A DNA stretch of 64,000 nt, taken from the NCBI RefSeq assembly GCF_016811915.1, contig NZ_CP069127.1, forward strand, positions 1,766,001-1,830,000, read 5' to 3'. Both the position numbers and the translations under genes were made by a program. The notes below the pieces were generated by a model. It ran no database searches, was not told where the DNA came from, and saw only the letters and a list, made by a program, of their open reading frames with translations. Positions 9,331 through 17,376 of this stretch are shown piece by piece. Within the stretch, counting starts at the first letter, position 1. The number at the start of each line of letters is the position of its first letter. This DNA comes from Brevibacillus choshinensis. GTDB lineage: Bacteria > Bacillota > Bacilli > Brevibacillales > Brevibacillaceae.

Positions 9331-9450
9331 TTACGAAAACATATAGAGGAAACCCATTGCGAACATCCCGATTCCGAGTATGATCAGGGCAATCATCGTG
9401 TAAAGCAGCCCTTTATTTTTGCGGCGTCGATAAAAAAACTCGTCAAACAT
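9331..9450 (-). CDS. 39-residue single-span membrane protein
   Basis: A short frame with a near-ideal ribosome binding site (GTAGGAGGTTTACC before ATG at 9450) encodes 39 residues. The N-terminus is charged (MFDEFFYRRRKNKG), a hydrophobic helix of about 20 residues follows (LLYTMIALIILGIGMF) and the tail is short (GFLYMFS). Positive charge before the helix predicts an N-in orientation. It lies between csaB and the PrmA-like gene, both read in directions that leave it as a separate leftward unit or the start of the csaB transcript. Function unknown. Short length makes this a prediction, but the ribosome binding site and the clean membrane profile argue for a real gene. Confidence 0.65.
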   Translation of the reverse strand: MFDEFFYRRRKNKGLLYTMIALIILGIGMFAMGFLYMFS

Positions 9451-9615
9451 GGTAAACCTCCTACATGCAAATTAGTCCATTCTATGATCATACCACGCTC
9501 GCTACTATCCTTCCATCGGCATATGGATACAAGACGTGGCAATACAAGTACTCTTTTAGAAAGAAAAAGACGTGCCGATTCGTTCAGGGAGGCGGCACAC
9601 AGAAAGGAGAAAGCA

Positions 9616-10542
9616 ATGACGGAAAACATGTGGCTGAAATACACACTATTGGTGGAGAGGGAAACAGAGGACGCGTTCGTAGCGGAAGTGCTGGCGAGTC
9701 CCTATACGCTTGGGTGGATCGAACCCCAAATAGAAGTGTTGACCACGGAAAACGGATACGACTACGCGGAAAATACAGACGGGCCGGCTGTCGGCTACTT
9801 GTTCGAGCCCATGCAGGATAGCGAAGGGGCGCATACGGAGCGCCTTCTGTCATACATTCTCAGATGGAATGGCCAAGTTTCTCTCAAAGAGGTGGAACAG
9901 GTACCGGAAGAAAATGACTCATGGAAAGAAGAGTTTCGCGAGGTGCAGGTTGGCGATTGGTGGATCGCTCCGACATGGACCGACCCTGGGGCATTGGAGA
10001 CGGCCCAGCATATTTTGTGGATTGATCCGGGCGCGGCTTTCGGGACAGGCTATCATGGCACCACCCAGGATATGCTTCTCTTCCTCCAGGAGATGTCTCT
10101 CACAGGCAAAAAGGTCTTGGACATCGGGACAGGCTCAGGCATCCTTTCTCTGTACTGCGTCCTGAACGGGGCGAGTCTGCCGGTCTGCGCAGTCGATATC
10201 AATCCGCAAAGCGAGTATCAGGTCCTGGTGAACGTGTCCAACAACCACTTGCCGGAGTCGGCGGTGAATGTGGTGATCGGGGATGCGCAGGAGCCCTCTG
10301 TCGAGGAACGCCTCCCGAAGCTGTCTGACCTGATTTTGCTGAACATCGGGGGAGATGAAGACGTCGCCATGCTTCCCGTGGTGGAAAGGCATATCGCACA
10401 GGGTGGAGTGCTCCTGCTCTCCGGCATTGTGGAATGGAATCGAGATCATGTGGTTGCCGCCTACGAACAAGCTGGCTACCAGCTGGAAAAAGAACGGAAA
10501 TCGGACGAATGGATCACGGTCATGCTGAGAAAACGCACCTAG
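9616..10542 (+). CDS. PrmA-like (ribosomal protein L11) methyltransferase
   Basis: A 308-residue protein with the PrmA layout: an alpha/beta N-terminal substrate domain, then DPGAAFGTGYHGTTQ (about residue 140) and the SAM loop VLDIGTGSGILSLYC. The catalytic-region motif usually read as N-I-L in PrmA is LLNIGGDEDV here, so it is a divergent member. The start at 9616 follows AAAGGAGA by six bases; the frame extends upstream to 9325 but that part overlaps the small-protein region and lacks a ribosome binding site. True PrmA usually sits next to dnaJ or rsmE; here it stands before a thiolase. The substrate could therefore differ from L11. Confidence 0.78.
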   Translation: MTENMWLKYTLLVERETEDAFVAEVLASPYTLGWIEPQIEVLTTENGYDYAENTDGPAVGYLFEPMQDSEGAHTERLLSYILRWNGQVSLKEVEQVPEENDSWKEEFREVQVGDWWIAPTWTDPGALETAQHILWIDPGAAFGTGYHGTTQDMLLFLQEMSLTGKKVLDIGTGSGILSLYCVLNGASLPVCAVDINPQSEYQVLVNVSNNHLPESAVNVVIGDAQEPSVEERLPKLSDLILLNIGGDEDVAMLPVVERHIAQGGVLLLSGIVEWNRDHVVAAYEQAGYQLEKERKSDEWITVMLRKRT

Positions 10543-10614
10543 CTTTTTCAGCATGATCATTTGTAACTGACATATGCGACAATAGAGAAAATACGAAAAG
10601 CGGAGGGGAAGCAA

Positions 10615-11790
10615 ATGGAGAAAGTGGTCATTGCCGCTGCTGGACGTACACCAATCGGCTCGTTCGGTGGTGTACTGAGAGATGTAAGCGCTCGCAAGCT
10701 GGCTGAAACGGTTATCCGTGGTGTTCTGGACAGGGCAGGAATGGACGGGAGTCAGATCGACGAAGTGATTCTTGGGAACTGCATACAGCGAAGCGATGAA
10801 GCGAATATCGCGCGCGTAGCCGCTCTCGACGCCGGTCTGGGCAAGGAAGTAACGGGCTTTACCGTGCAGCGGCAATGCGCTTCCGGCATGCAGGCGATTG
10901 CCAGCGCGGCATCGGAAATTTTGCTCGGAGACAGCCAGATTGTGATTGCAGGCGGAGTGGAGAGCATGAGCAATGCGCCCTACGTACTGAAAAATGCACG
11001 CTGGGGCAAACGTCTGACCCACGGGGAAATGACCGATGCGATGTGGGAGCTGCTGACGGACCCGCATCACCAGATTCTGATGGGGGAAACAGCAGAGAGA
11101 TTGGTCGACCGCTACCACATCAGTCGCGAGGAGCAGGACGAAATAGCCCTGCGCAGTCAGCAAAATGCGATACGCGCGATCGACGGCGGCCTGTTCGCGG
11201 AAGAAATCATCGGGGTTCCTGTGAAAAAGCGGGGAGAGGAAACGCTGGTGACAACGGACGAATTCCCACGCCGCGACGTGACTCTCGAAGGTCTCGCCAA
11301 GCTGAAGCCCGGCTTCCGAGCAAATGGCACGGTGACAGCCGGCAATGCTTCGGGCCTCAATGACGGAGCATCTGCCGCTGTTCTGATGTCAGAAGGAAAG
11401 GCGCAGGAGCTCGGGATCCAGCCGCTGGGGAAAATCGTATCGTGGGCATGGGCCGGTGTCGAGCCTGACCTGATGGGCTACGGTCCCGTACCGGCTGTCA
11501 AAAAGGCGCTCGCAAAAGCGGGCCTGTCCCTCTCCGATATCGAGCTCATCGAAGTCAATGAAGCCTTTGCCGCACAATATCTCGCGGTCGAGAAGCTGCT
11601 GGGGCTCCCGCGGGAAATCACGAACGTGAATGGAAGCGGAATCTCCCTGGGTCATCCTGTCGGCTCGACTGGATGCCGGATTGTCATCACCCTGCTGCAC
11701 GAAATGCGGCGCCGTCAGCTGAAGCGCGGTTTGGCATGCTTGTGCGTCGGTGGCGGCATGGGAATGGCGATGGTCGTTGAACGCGACTAA
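10615..11790 (+). CDS. Acetyl-CoA C-acetyltransferase (thiolase)
   Basis: A 391-residue thiolase of the usual length. The nucleophilic Cys is in QRQCASGMQA (about residue 88), followed by the SMSNAPY motif, the NEAFAAQ motif, the catalytic His in SGISLGHPVGSTGCR and the second Cys in LACLCVGGGMGMA. It catalyses the reversible condensation or cleavage of acyl-CoA with acetyl-CoA. CGGAGGGG lies seven bases upstream of the ATG. The fadD-fadB-etf beta-oxidation genes begin 1.3 kb downstream, so it may complete that pathway, but an LCP gene intervenes. Confidence 0.92.
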   Translation: MEKVVIAAAGRTPIGSFGGVLRDVSARKLAETVIRGVLDRAGMDGSQIDEVILGNCIQRSDEANIARVAALDAGLGKEVTGFTVQRQCASGMQAIASAASEILLGDSQIVIAGGVESMSNAPYVLKNARWGKRLTHGEMTDAMWELLTDPHHQILMGETAERLVDRYHISREEQDEIALRSQQNAIRAIDGGLFAEEIIGVPVKKRGEETLVTTDEFPRRDVTLEGLAKLKPGFRANGTVTAGNASGLNDGASAAVLMSEGKAQELGIQPLGKIVSWAWAGVEPDLMGYGPVPAVKKALAKAGLSLSDIELIEVNEAFAAQYLAVEKLLGLPREITNVNGSGISLGHPVGSTGCRIVITLLHEMRRRQLKRGLACLCVGGGMGMAMVVERD

Positions 11791-11837
11791 AATGCCTTGA
11801 TCCCTCAAGAATTTGCCGTTTGCATAAGGTTTAAATC

Positions 11838-11916
11838 AAGCCTCCCCTGTAAAGAATGGAAGCAAGTCCCTGTCGATGCCAAGCCTTGACGGGGGTTTTG
11901 CACGAAGGGGAGGCTT
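11838..11916 (+). promoter_or_regulatory. Terminator-like hairpin that contains the LCP ribosome binding site
   Basis: The arms AAGCCTCCCCT (11838-11848) and AGGGGAGGCTT (11906-11916) form an 11-bp perfect stem, with a nested stem CCCTGTC/GACGGGG (11868-11874/11888-11894). The outer 3' arm runs into a T tract and also supplies AGGGGAGG, nine bases before the ATG of the LCP gene. Folding would both stop transcription and hide the ribosome binding site. The nested architecture suggests a regulated leader, not only a terminator for the thiolase gene. Confidence 0.65.
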
Positions 11917-11922
11917 TTTGCT

Positions 11923-12912
11923 ATGATGCTATTTTCATTTTTGAAGAAACATGGGAAAAAGATCGCATTTCACACGATATCGTGCCTGGCTATTGGAGCT
12001 CTGGTGGCGGTAGCGTACACAGCCTATCAGTACAAACAGATGACGCAAAAATGGTATGCACCCATCGAGGGAAGTGCAGGGACCGTGCAGCAAACAGCGG
12101 CAGTGTTGCCGCCCCGCGATTTGTTGACGGCAAGCGAGCCTGTAAAGCCGTTTCTGATGCTCCTGCTCGGCGTAGACAGCAGGGATGGCGAAAGTGCGCG
12201 CTCAGATACCATCATGCTGGCTGCCGTCCACCCATCCAAGCAGTCCGCCTACCTGATCTCTATCCCTCGAGACAGCTATATGGAGCTGAGCGGAAAGGGC
12301 TATGATAAAGTCAATCACGCCATGGCATTCGGTGGTCCGAAAATGGTCAAGGAATCGCTGGAGAAATTTCTGGATGTCAAAATCGATCGCTACATGTCTG
12401 TCGATTTTGACGGCTTCCGCCAAATCGTCGACGAACTGGGCGGTGTGCCTGTAGATGTCAAGAAACGGATGAAGTACAGCGATCCAAGCGATGACACGTA
12501 CATCGATATCAAGCCAGGGCTGCAGAACCTTTCAGGAGAGCAGGCTCTCGATTATGCCCGTTACCGCAAAAGTGATCTGGGCAAAGAAGACAGTGATTAT
12601 CAGCGCATCAACCGTCAGCAGGAAATCGTTCGAGCCCTAGCGGCCAAAGGGGCTACCGTACAAGCGTACGCAAAAGCGTTTTCCTTGATGGAAATCGTAG
12701 GAAACCATGTCAAAACCGATTTGACTGAAGGGGAGATTGCTTCTCTTCTCTTGTCCTATGGCGATCCGACTCCAAACGAGATCCGTACCGATACGCTCAT
12801 CGGACAGGACGAGCGAATCTGGCACAACGGCATCCTCGGGTGGTATCACTTGGTTCCGAGTACGGAGAGGGAGCGCGTCCATCAGCAAATCGTGCAGGCC
12901 TTGGCCCAATGA
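11923..12912 (+). CDS. LytR-CpsA-Psr (LCP) family cell-wall glycopolymer ligase
   Basis: A 329-residue type II membrane protein. A cytoplasmic N-terminus and one hydrophobic helix (about residues 13-35) precede the LCP domain, with LLGVDSRDGESARSDTIML and SIPRDSYMEL, which contain the conserved Asp and Arg residues that bind the polyprenyl pyrophosphate and Mg. Family members transfer teichoic acids or other anionic polymers from lipid carrier to peptidoglycan. Translation begins directly after a stem that contains its ribosome binding site, so expression may be attenuated. It fits the wall-polymer theme of the first 12 kb. Confidence 0.9.
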   Translation: MMLFSFLKKHGKKIAFHTISCLAIGALVAVAYTAYQYKQMTQKWYAPIEGSAGTVQQTAAVLPPRDLLTASEPVKPFLMLLLGVDSRDGESARSDTIMLAAVHPSKQSAYLISIPRDSYMELSGKGYDKVNHAMAFGGPKMVKESLEKFLDVKIDRYMSVDFDGFRQIVDELGGVPVDVKKRMKYSDPSDDTYIDIKPGLQNLSGEQALDYARYRKSDLGKEDSDYQRINRQQEIVRALAAKGATVQAYAKAFSLMEIVGNHVKTDLTEGEIASLLLSYGDPTPNEIRTDTLIGQDERIWHNGILGWYHLVPSTERERVHQQIVQALAQ

Positions 12913-12928
12913 TAGCTGAGTTATCGCG

Positions 12929-12962
12929 AGGAAGGCTCGCGCAAAAAGAGCCTTCCTTTTTG
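12929..12962 (+). terminator. Intrinsic terminator after the LCP gene
   Basis: AGGAAGGCTC pairs with GAGCCTTCCT across a nine-base loop and is followed by a T tract. It begins 16 bases after the LCP stop codon. Confidence 0.8.
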
Positions 12963-13127
12963 TCGTCCATTCTCCATGGTTGTGATTTCCGCCCAATAAA
13001 ATTTGGATTGGATTATGCAAATTAGTTGTAAAATTATCTATTTTTAGAATAGAATGTAGGAAGGAAGAGCTTATGAATGTAGATCATACGGGAGAGGGAA
13101 GGCCACATAGGGATGGAGGGAATGCCC

Positions 13128-14831
13128 ATGTCAGATGCCAAGCCTTGGATTGCCAATTACCCGCCCGAAACTGCAGCGTCACTGGAATACCCCCGTGTTC
13201 CGCTGACGTATTTTCTGGAGCAGTCTGCCCAGGACTATCCAGACAGTTACGCGATCTATTTTATGGGAAAGCGCATTACATATCGTGAGCTATTGCAGAT
13301 GTCGTATCAATTTGCCCATGCATTGATGAGTCGCGGTGTGAAAAAAGGCGATCGTGTCGCCATCATGCTGCCGAATACTCCGCAAGCGGTCATCAGCTAT
13401 TACGGTGCTTTGTTTGCGGGTGCCACAGTCGTCATGACCAATCCTCTTTACACGGAGCGGGAGCTGATCCATCAGCTGAACGATTCCGGTGCTGAGACGA
13501 TCATCACGCTGGACCTGCTTTACAAGCGAGTTTCTTCCATAAAGGCATCTACTCCATTGAAACGGATCATTGTGACAAGTATTGGCGATTTCCTTCCCTT
13601 TATCAAAAAGCTACTCTACCCATTGGTTCAAAAGAAAGAAGGGCACAATCCGCAGGTCCCATACGGCAGCGAAGTTGAGCCTTTTCTTTCTATATTAAAA
13701 GAAAGCGCTGCCAATCCTGTTCAACCAGAAGTCGATCCGGTAGAAGACATCGCTCTGCTGCAATACACAGGCGGTACAACCGGAGTGGCGAAAGGTGTCA
13801 TGCTGACCCATGGCAATCTCATTGCCAACGCATTTCAATGCCAGGCGGTCCTCTATAAGCTGAAAAAGGGAAAAGAGCGCATTCTCGGTGCATTGCCTCT
13901 TTTTCATGTGTACGGGATGACGACCGTCATGAACAAAGGCATCTCGATAGCCGCAGAAATAATCCTCGTACCCAAATACGATGTGAAGAAAATCTTTGAA
14001 ATGATCGACAAGATGAAGCCCACGCTGTTTCCGGGCGCACCGACGATGTATATCGCCTTGATCAACCATCCGGATCTGAAAAATCACGACTTGTCCTCGA
14101 TCGAAGCCTGTGTGAGCGGGTCCGCGCCACTGCCTATCGAGGTGCAAAACAAATTCGAGGAGCTCACCCGAGGCAGGCTCGTGGAAGGCTACGGTCTGAC
14201 AGAGGCATCTCCGGTGACCCATTCCAATCCCATCTGGGGCAAGCGCATCACTGGCAGCATCGGTCTGCCGTGGCCGGATACGGATTGCCGCATTCTCGAT
14301 CCTGCTACAGGTGAAGCGTTGCCCCAAGGCGAGGTCGGCGAGCTGGCAGTCAAAGGTCCGCAAGTGATGAGGGGCTATTGGAACCGGCCGGAAGAGACGG
14401 CGGCAGTATTGCGCGACGGCTGGCTTTTGACCGGAGACATGGGTTACATGGATCAAGAGGGGTACTTTTACATCGTGGATCGGAAAAAGGACATGATTAT
14501 TGCAGGTGGATTCAACATCTATCCGCGTGAAGTGGAAGAAGTCCTGTTTGAGCACCCGGCCATACAAGAAGCAGCCGTCATCGGGGTGCCCGATGCCTAT
14601 CGCGGTGAGACCGTCAAGGCGTTCGTCGTGTTCAAGCAGGGACAGCAGGCGAGCGAGGAAGAGCTGGAAAAGCATTGCAGACAGCGGTTGGCTGCCTATA
14701 AAATCCCACGCCAGTACGAGGTTCGAGTGGATCTCCCCAAGACGATGGTCGGGAAGGTTCTTCGAAGGCAGCTGCAGGATGAAGACAAAAAACGGCGAGA
14801 GGCCGAAGATAATCAAATAAAATCCAGCTAG
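13128..14831 (+). CDS. fadD: Long-chain fatty acid-CoA ligase
   Basis: A 567-residue AMP-forming acyl-CoA synthetase. Visible motifs are the P-loop YTGGTTGVAKGVML (about residues 212-225), GYGLTEASPVTH, the LLTGDMGYMD hinge region, and DMIIAGGFNIYPREVEE with the conserved C-terminal lysine in PKTMVGKVLRR. It activates fatty acids for beta-oxidation. I place the start at 13128, seven bases after GATGGAGGG; an in-frame ATG at 13113 would add five residues. The order fadD-fadR-fadB-etfB-etfA matches the B. subtilis lcfA operon. A TTGTAA-N18-TAGAAT promoter-like pair occurs just upstream, around 13025-13054. Confidence 0.93.
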   Translation: MSDAKPWIANYPPETAASLEYPRVPLTYFLEQSAQDYPDSYAIYFMGKRITYRELLQMSYQFAHALMSRGVKKGDRVAIMLPNTPQAVISYYGALFAGATVVMTNPLYTERELIHQLNDSGAETIITLDLLYKRVSSIKASTPLKRIIVTSIGDFLPFIKKLLYPLVQKKEGHNPQVPYGSEVEPFLSILKESAANPVQPEVDPVEDIALLQYTGGTTGVAKGVMLTHGNLIANAFQCQAVLYKLKKGKERILGALPLFHVYGMTTVMNKGISIAAEIILVPKYDVKKIFEMIDKMKPTLFPGAPTMYIALINHPDLKNHDLSSIEACVSGSAPLPIEVQNKFEELTRGRLVEGYGLTEASPVTHSNPIWGKRITGSIGLPWPDTDCRILDPATGEALPQGEVGELAVKGPQVMRGYWNRPEETAAVLRDGWLLTGDMGYMDQEGYFYIVDRKKDMIIAGGFNIYPREVEEVLFEHPAIQEAAVIGVPDAYRGETVKAFVVFKQGQQASEEELEKHCRQRLAAYKIPRQYEVRVDLPKTMVGKVLRRQLQDEDKKRREAEDNQIKSS

Positions 14832-14842
14832 GCGCAGCAAAA

Positions 14843-14876
14843 AAGGTCCGTTTCCTCACGAGGAAATGGGCCTTCC
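14843..14876 (+). terminator. Possible terminator after fadD
   Basis: AAGGTCCGTTTCCTC pairs with GAGGAAATGGGCCTT with two wobble pairs. The stem is strong but only a weak T-rich stretch follows, so read-through into fadR is possible. Confidence 0.4.
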
Positions 14877-14972
14877 GCTTTGATGGAAGACTGCTGATTG
14901 AACTGTACAAACAATTCTGCAAATAGCCGTGAGCACGATTGACATGGACCAAAGACTGATATACACTAATCA

Positions 14973-14990
14973 TGAATGAACGGTCATTCA
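14973..14990. promoter_or_regulatory. FadR-type operator
   Basis: TGAATGAACGGTCATTCA is an 18-bp palindrome with perfect 7-base arms. It matches the known B. subtilis FadR (YsiA) operator TGAATGA-N4-TCATTCA. It sits 36 bases before the fadR start, so autoregulation and release by long-chain acyl-CoA are expected from the family. Confidence 0.8.
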
Positions 14991-15025
14991 TTTTATCGTC
15001 ACTGCTAGTAAACATGGAGGTATGT

Positions 15026-15613
15026 ATGGCAAAGAAAACGGGGGAAAAGTATCAAGCCATTATCGATGCTGCTGTTCGCGTCATCGCTCGGCAGGGCTAT
15101 CACAGCGCCCAGGTATCCAAGATTGCAAAAGAGGCGAAGGTAGCGGACGGCACCATATACCTCTATTTTGAAAACAAGGATGATATCTTGATTTCTCTGT
15201 TCAACGAAAAAATGGGCAATTTTGTTGAAACAAACCGGAGACATATCGCAGAAGCGTCATCCATCGAGCAAAAATTGTATGTACTCGTGCATGCGCACTT
15301 TCGTCAGCTGTCATTGGACCATGACTTCGCGAGAGTGACGCAGATCGAGCTGCGCCAGTCCAATCCGCAGATCAGCGAGGGTATCGGCAATGTCATGAAG
15401 CTGTACTTTGACCTGATCGACGAAGTGATTCGGGAAGGGATCGACAAAGGCGTTTTCCATCCGAATCTTGATGTGCGGGTGGCGCGGAAAATGATTTTTG
15501 GTACGCTGGATGAAGTGACGACGTCTTGGGTGATGAAACAGTGCAAGTACGACCTTGTCTCTCACACTGACTCCGTTCATAACCTCTTCCTGTACGGTAT
15601 GAAGGGAAAATGA
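15026..15613 (+). CDS. fadR: TetR-family fatty acid degradation repressor FadR
   Basis: A 195-residue TetR regulator. The N-terminal helix-turn-helix is VIARQGYHSAQVSKIAKEA followed by VADGTIYLYFENKDDIL, and the C-terminal all-helical domain is the ligand pocket. In Bacillus the orthologue represses beta-oxidation genes and is released by long-chain acyl-CoA. Position between fadD and the enoyl-CoA hydratase gene and a matching operator upstream support the name. ATG 15026 is preceded by ATGGAGGT; an upstream in-frame ATG at 14972 lies within the operator and lacks a ribosome binding site. Confidence 0.9.
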   Translation: MAKKTGEKYQAIIDAAVRVIARQGYHSAQVSKIAKEAKVADGTIYLYFENKDDILISLFNEKMGNFVETNRRHIAEASSIEQKLYVLVHAHFRQLSLDHDFARVTQIELRQSNPQISEGIGNVMKLYFDLIDEVIREGIDKGVFHPNLDVRVARKMIFGTLDEVTTSWVMKQCKYDLVSHTDSVHNLFLYGMKGK

Positions 15614-15667
15614 TGAAAGAAAAAGCTTTTTTTGCTGGGTCAGCTTTGCTACAATGAGATTATAAGA

Positions 15668-15683
15668 CTGAGCGTTCGCTCAG
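15668..15683. promoter_or_regulatory. Palindromic operator before the enoyl-CoA hydratase gene
   Basis: CTGAGCGTTCGCTCAG is a perfect 16-bp palindrome 90 bases before the gene and just after TACAAT and TATAAG, which look like -10 elements. It shares the TGA...TCA ends of the FadR site but differs inside. It could be a variant FadR site or the target of another TetR protein. Confidence 0.55.
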
Positions 15684-15772
15684 AAATGAATTGCAAATGG
15701 TAGCAACGATAGGCTCTGCCGTAGTTTTGGCGTAGCCGAGTTTTCGAGTAAATACAGTTTGGGGGGAGAGAA

Positions 15773-16546
15773 ATGGATTCGCGTTGGAATGTGCAGATCA
15801 CAGGTCGTGTAGCCGTGGCCACCATTACCAACCCGCCCGCCAATGCGCTGGGCAAGCCTGTGCTTGCGCAGCTGAGCGAGCTGTTGGATCAATGGGAGAA
15901 CGACGAGAAGATCAAAGCGATCGTCTTGACTGGAGAAGGACGCTTCTTCATTGCAGGTGCCGATATCAAGGAATTTACGGAGCTGCAGTCCGCAGATGCC
16001 GAAGCGATGGCGAAATATGGCCAAGCGCTGTTCGATCGTCTGGAGAACTTTCCAAAGCCGATCATCGCTGCCATCAACGGCGCATGCTTGGGTGGCGGTC
16101 TGGAACTGGCAATGGCCTGCCACATCCGCTTGGCAGCTCAAGAAGCCAAGCTGGGTCTTCCTGAGCTGAATCTGGGGCTGATCCCAGGCTACGGCGGAAC
16201 ACAGCGCCTGCCTCGCTTGGTCGGTCGTGGAGTGGCTACGCAGCTGATTCTCACCTCCGACATGATCGGTGGAGAAGAAGCATTGCGCATCGGACTTGTG
16301 GAAGCGATTTATCCGGCAGAGCAGCTGCTGGATGAGGCCATGAAGCTCGCTTCAGCCATTGCGACAAAGAGCGCAGTGACACTCAAGCTGGCGCTAGCTG
16401 CCATCCAAGGAACCGTGGAGCTCTCCTTGCCTGAGGGACTGGCAAAGGAAGCAAAGCTGTTTGGCGAAGCATTTGCCTCAGAAGATGTAAAAGAAGGCGT
16501 AGGTGCCTTTTTGGAAAAACGCAAGCCGAATTTCGCTGACCGCTAA
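15773..16546 (+). CDS. fadB: Enoyl-CoA hydratase
   Basis: A 257-residue crotonase-fold protein. The oxyanion hole segments are FIAGADIKEF (about residue 62) and NGACLGGGLELAMACH (about 102), and the two catalytic glutamates correspond to LPELNLGLIPGYGGTQRLPR. It hydrates trans-2-enoyl-CoA in beta-oxidation. The symbol follows B. subtilis usage for the gene next to fadR, not the E. coli multifunctional FadB. A GGGGGGAGAG ribosome binding site is close to the ATG. It is followed after 42 bases by etfB. Confidence 0.92.
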   Translation: MDSRWNVQITGRVAVATITNPPANALGKPVLAQLSELLDQWENDEKIKAIVLTGEGRFFIAGADIKEFTELQSADAEAMAKYGQALFDRLENFPKPIIAAINGACLGGGLELAMACHIRLAAQEAKLGLPELNLGLIPGYGGTQRLPRLVGRGVATQLILTSDMIGGEEALRIGLVEAIYPAEQLLDEAMKLASAIATKSAVTLKLALAAIQGTVELSLPEGLAKEAKLFGEAFASEDVKEGVGAFLEKRKPNFADR

Positions 16547-16588
16547 CAAGGTCATTCGAGCATTACCACTCAGGGGGAGGTAAACGTA

Positions 16589-17356
16589 ATGAATATCCTG
16601 GTTGTGTTGAAGCAAACGTTTGACACGGAAGAAAAAATCGTCATCCAAAACGGAAAAATTTCCGAAGATGGTGTGGAATTTATCATCAACCCGTACGACG
16701 AGTACGCAGTAGAAGAAGCGATCAAGCTCAAAGAAGAACACGGCGGAGAAGTGACAGTCATCAGCATCGGTCCAGACCGCGCTGAAACGGCACTTCGCAC
16801 GGCTTTGGCTATGGGAGCTGACAAAGCCGTACTGGTGGATGACGAAGAGCTGTTTGGTGACGAGTTCACGACGGCGAAAGTTCTTGCAGCGGTCGCGAAA
16901 AAAGTCGGCTATGACATCATTATCGGCGGTCAAATGGCGGTGGATTCCGGTGCAGGCCAAGGCGGTCCGCGTCTGGCAGAAGAGCTGGGGATCAACCACA
17001 TTTCCACCGCTGTAAAATTGGAGCTGGATGGTACGACAGTGCGCGTGGAACGCGATGTAGAGGGTGACCTCGAAGTGGTGGAAACCAGCCTGCCTGTCCT
17101 GATCACCGCACAACAAGGGCTGAATGAACCACGTTATCCTTCCCTTCCCGGGATCATGAAAGCAAAGAAAAAACCGTTGGATCGTCTTTCCGCAGATGAC
17201 TTGGGTCTGAGAGTGGAAGAGGTAAAAGCCAAGACCGAAATCGTCGATCAAACGTTGCCGCCGAAGAAACAGGCGGGGCGTATTCTCTCCGGCGAGCTGT
17301 CGGCTCAAGCGTCTGAACTGGTGCAATTGTTGCGCAACGAAGCGAAAGTGATCTAA
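16589..17356 (+). CDS. etfB: Electron transfer flavoprotein beta subunit
   Basis: A 255-residue EtfB with the AMP-binding region motifs VLVDDEELFGDEFTTA, IIGGQMAVDSGAGQGGPRLAE and the family signature VETSLPVLITAQQGLNEPRYPSLPGIMKAKKK (only the order is noted here). With EtfA it passes electrons from acyl-CoA dehydrogenases to the quinone pool. AGGGGGAGGT precedes the ATG. It is 20 bases upstream of etfA and downstream of fadB, so the fad-etf genes form one functional set. Confidence 0.95.
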   Translation: MNILVVLKQTFDTEEKIVIQNGKISEDGVEFIINPYDEYAVEEAIKLKEEHGGEVTVISIGPDRAETALRTALAMGADKAVLVDDEELFGDEFTTAKVLAAVAKKVGYDIIIGGQMAVDSGAGQGGPRLAEELGINHISTAVKLELDGTTVRVERDVEGDLEVVETSLPVLITAQQGLNEPRYPSLPGIMKAKKKPLDRLSADDLGLRVEEVKAKTEIVDQTLPPKKQAGRILSGELSAQASELVQLLRNEAKVI

Positions 17357-17376
17357 GCGAGGAGGAGAGGATATCC

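Noticed and set aside
13073-13288. A 71-codon frame with a good AGGAAGGAAG ribosome binding site before fadD
   Set aside because: Most of it overlaps fadD in another frame and the protein looks like no family. The ribosome binding site may be part of the leader; a leader peptide cannot be excluded but is not supported.
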